A stretch of DNA of 42,842 nucleotides from Acidimicrobiia bacterium (GTDB taxonomy: Bacteria; Actinomycetota; Acidimicrobiia; Acidimicrobiales; Bin134): positions 1 to 42,842 of the forward strand of contig JAJDTA010000056.1 in NCBI GenBank assembly GCA_022827405.1. The letters run 5' to 3'. Position 1 is the first letter of the stretch. Each line of letters starts with the position of its first letter. Shown in pieces: positions 42,577 to 42,842 of the stretch. The notes under the pieces are model-generated. The model did no database searches, had not been told where the DNA came from, and saw only the letters and a list, made by a program, of their open reading frames with translations. The position numbers and the translations under genes were made by a program.

Positions 42577-42842
42577 GACGACACCTCTTCGCTGAAGTAC
42601 TCGTCTTCATCGTGATACTCGAATTCGAACTCGCCGATCCGGGCCGTATCACCTGTTTTGATACCGGCCCGGGCCAGGGCCCGATTCACCCCCAGCCTCT
42701 CAAGGCGCTGGCGAGCGAATTCCCACGCCCCGGGGGCGTTGATGTCGGACAATGCCACCGTGCGCTCGGCCGATCGGCCCACCACTACGTAGGCGCCGTC
42801 ATCGGCCCGCTCCACCCTGATCCCCTCGGGTACGGGCCGGTG
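42573..42842 (-). CDS. obgE: GTPase ObgE, C-terminal part, truncated by window edge
   Basis: The last 89 or so residues of Obg are present. They form the C-terminal OCT domain: RLERLGVNRALARAGIKTGD and then TARIGEFEFEYHDEDEYF. Obg is a ribosome-associated GTPase. The frame continues beyond 42842, so an internal GTG (42815) is not a start. It is directly coupled to proB. Confidence 0.9.
   Translation of the reverse strand, partial: HRPVPEGIRVERADDGAYVVVGRSAERTVALSDINAPGAWEFARQRLERLGVNRALARAGIKTGDTARIGEFEFEYHDEDEYFSEEVSS

Overview
The window is a high-GC, gene-dense bacterial chromosome segment. It looks like an uncultured or marine actinobacterium, plausibly of the Acidimicrobiia. The evidence is the obgE-proB-proA ... 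nadD-(LCP-like)-rsfS gene order, a class II DAHP synthase, a DUF222-type HNH endonuclease, and frequent leaderless starts (TANNNT 6-8 nt before an ATG or GTG). The lineage is an inference; no rRNA or tRNA gene was found to test it.

Layout. 1-2001 (-): an MFS exporter and the 5' part of a GH3 glycosidase. 2120-3817 (+): an N-acyl-D-amino-acid deacylase-type amidohydrolase. 3962-6113 (-): nadD, a degenerate LCP/LytR_C protein and rsfS. 6297-8570 (+): a primary-like sigma factor and DAHP synthase. 8758-11296 (+): sulfite/nitrite reductase and cysH (assimilatory sulfate reduction). 11357-12124: an SDR dehydrogenase. 12247-23595: an amide-utilisation-like region with an amidase, a GAF sensor kinase, a NarL-type regulator, a second kinase with a degenerate ATPase domain, a divergent CoA ligase, and a Urt/Fmd-like ABC transporter (lipoprotein, permease, fused permease-ATPase, ATPase). 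23667-28590: CoA ligase, acyl-CoA dehydrogenase, sulfotransferase, and two VOC proteins, one ArsI/CadI-like. 28675-35707: a small defence/mobile region with an antitoxin beside a toxin remnant, McrB-McrC, a NUDIX hydrolase and a DUF222 HNH endonuclease. 35929-42842: VWA protein, MoxR ATPase, proA, proB and the end of obgE (all -), with murJ (+) between proA and proB.

How parts may work together. The transporter ATPase carries the EGIQPSI motif typical of UrtE/FmdF-type systems. The amidase overlaps the first sensor kinase by 13 nt. My reading is import of a small amide, hydrolysis to a carboxylate, CoA activation by the divergent ligase, and control by a two-kinase, one-regulator system. The substrate is not known from sequence.

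Main oddities. The reductase carries a complete siroheme/4Fe-4S cysteine set in each half. Start/stop junctions are duplicated in two separate operons. The second kinase is probably catalytically dead. A 24-bp perfect palindrome overlaps a leaderless antitoxin promoter. McrB and the HNH gene share an unusual promoter/start block. About 30 kb of mostly plus-strand genes lies between the two halves of a normally contiguous minus-strand housekeeping cluster. No CRISPR array, intact insertion sequence or tRNA was recognised, and no gene-free stretch exceeds 300 bases.
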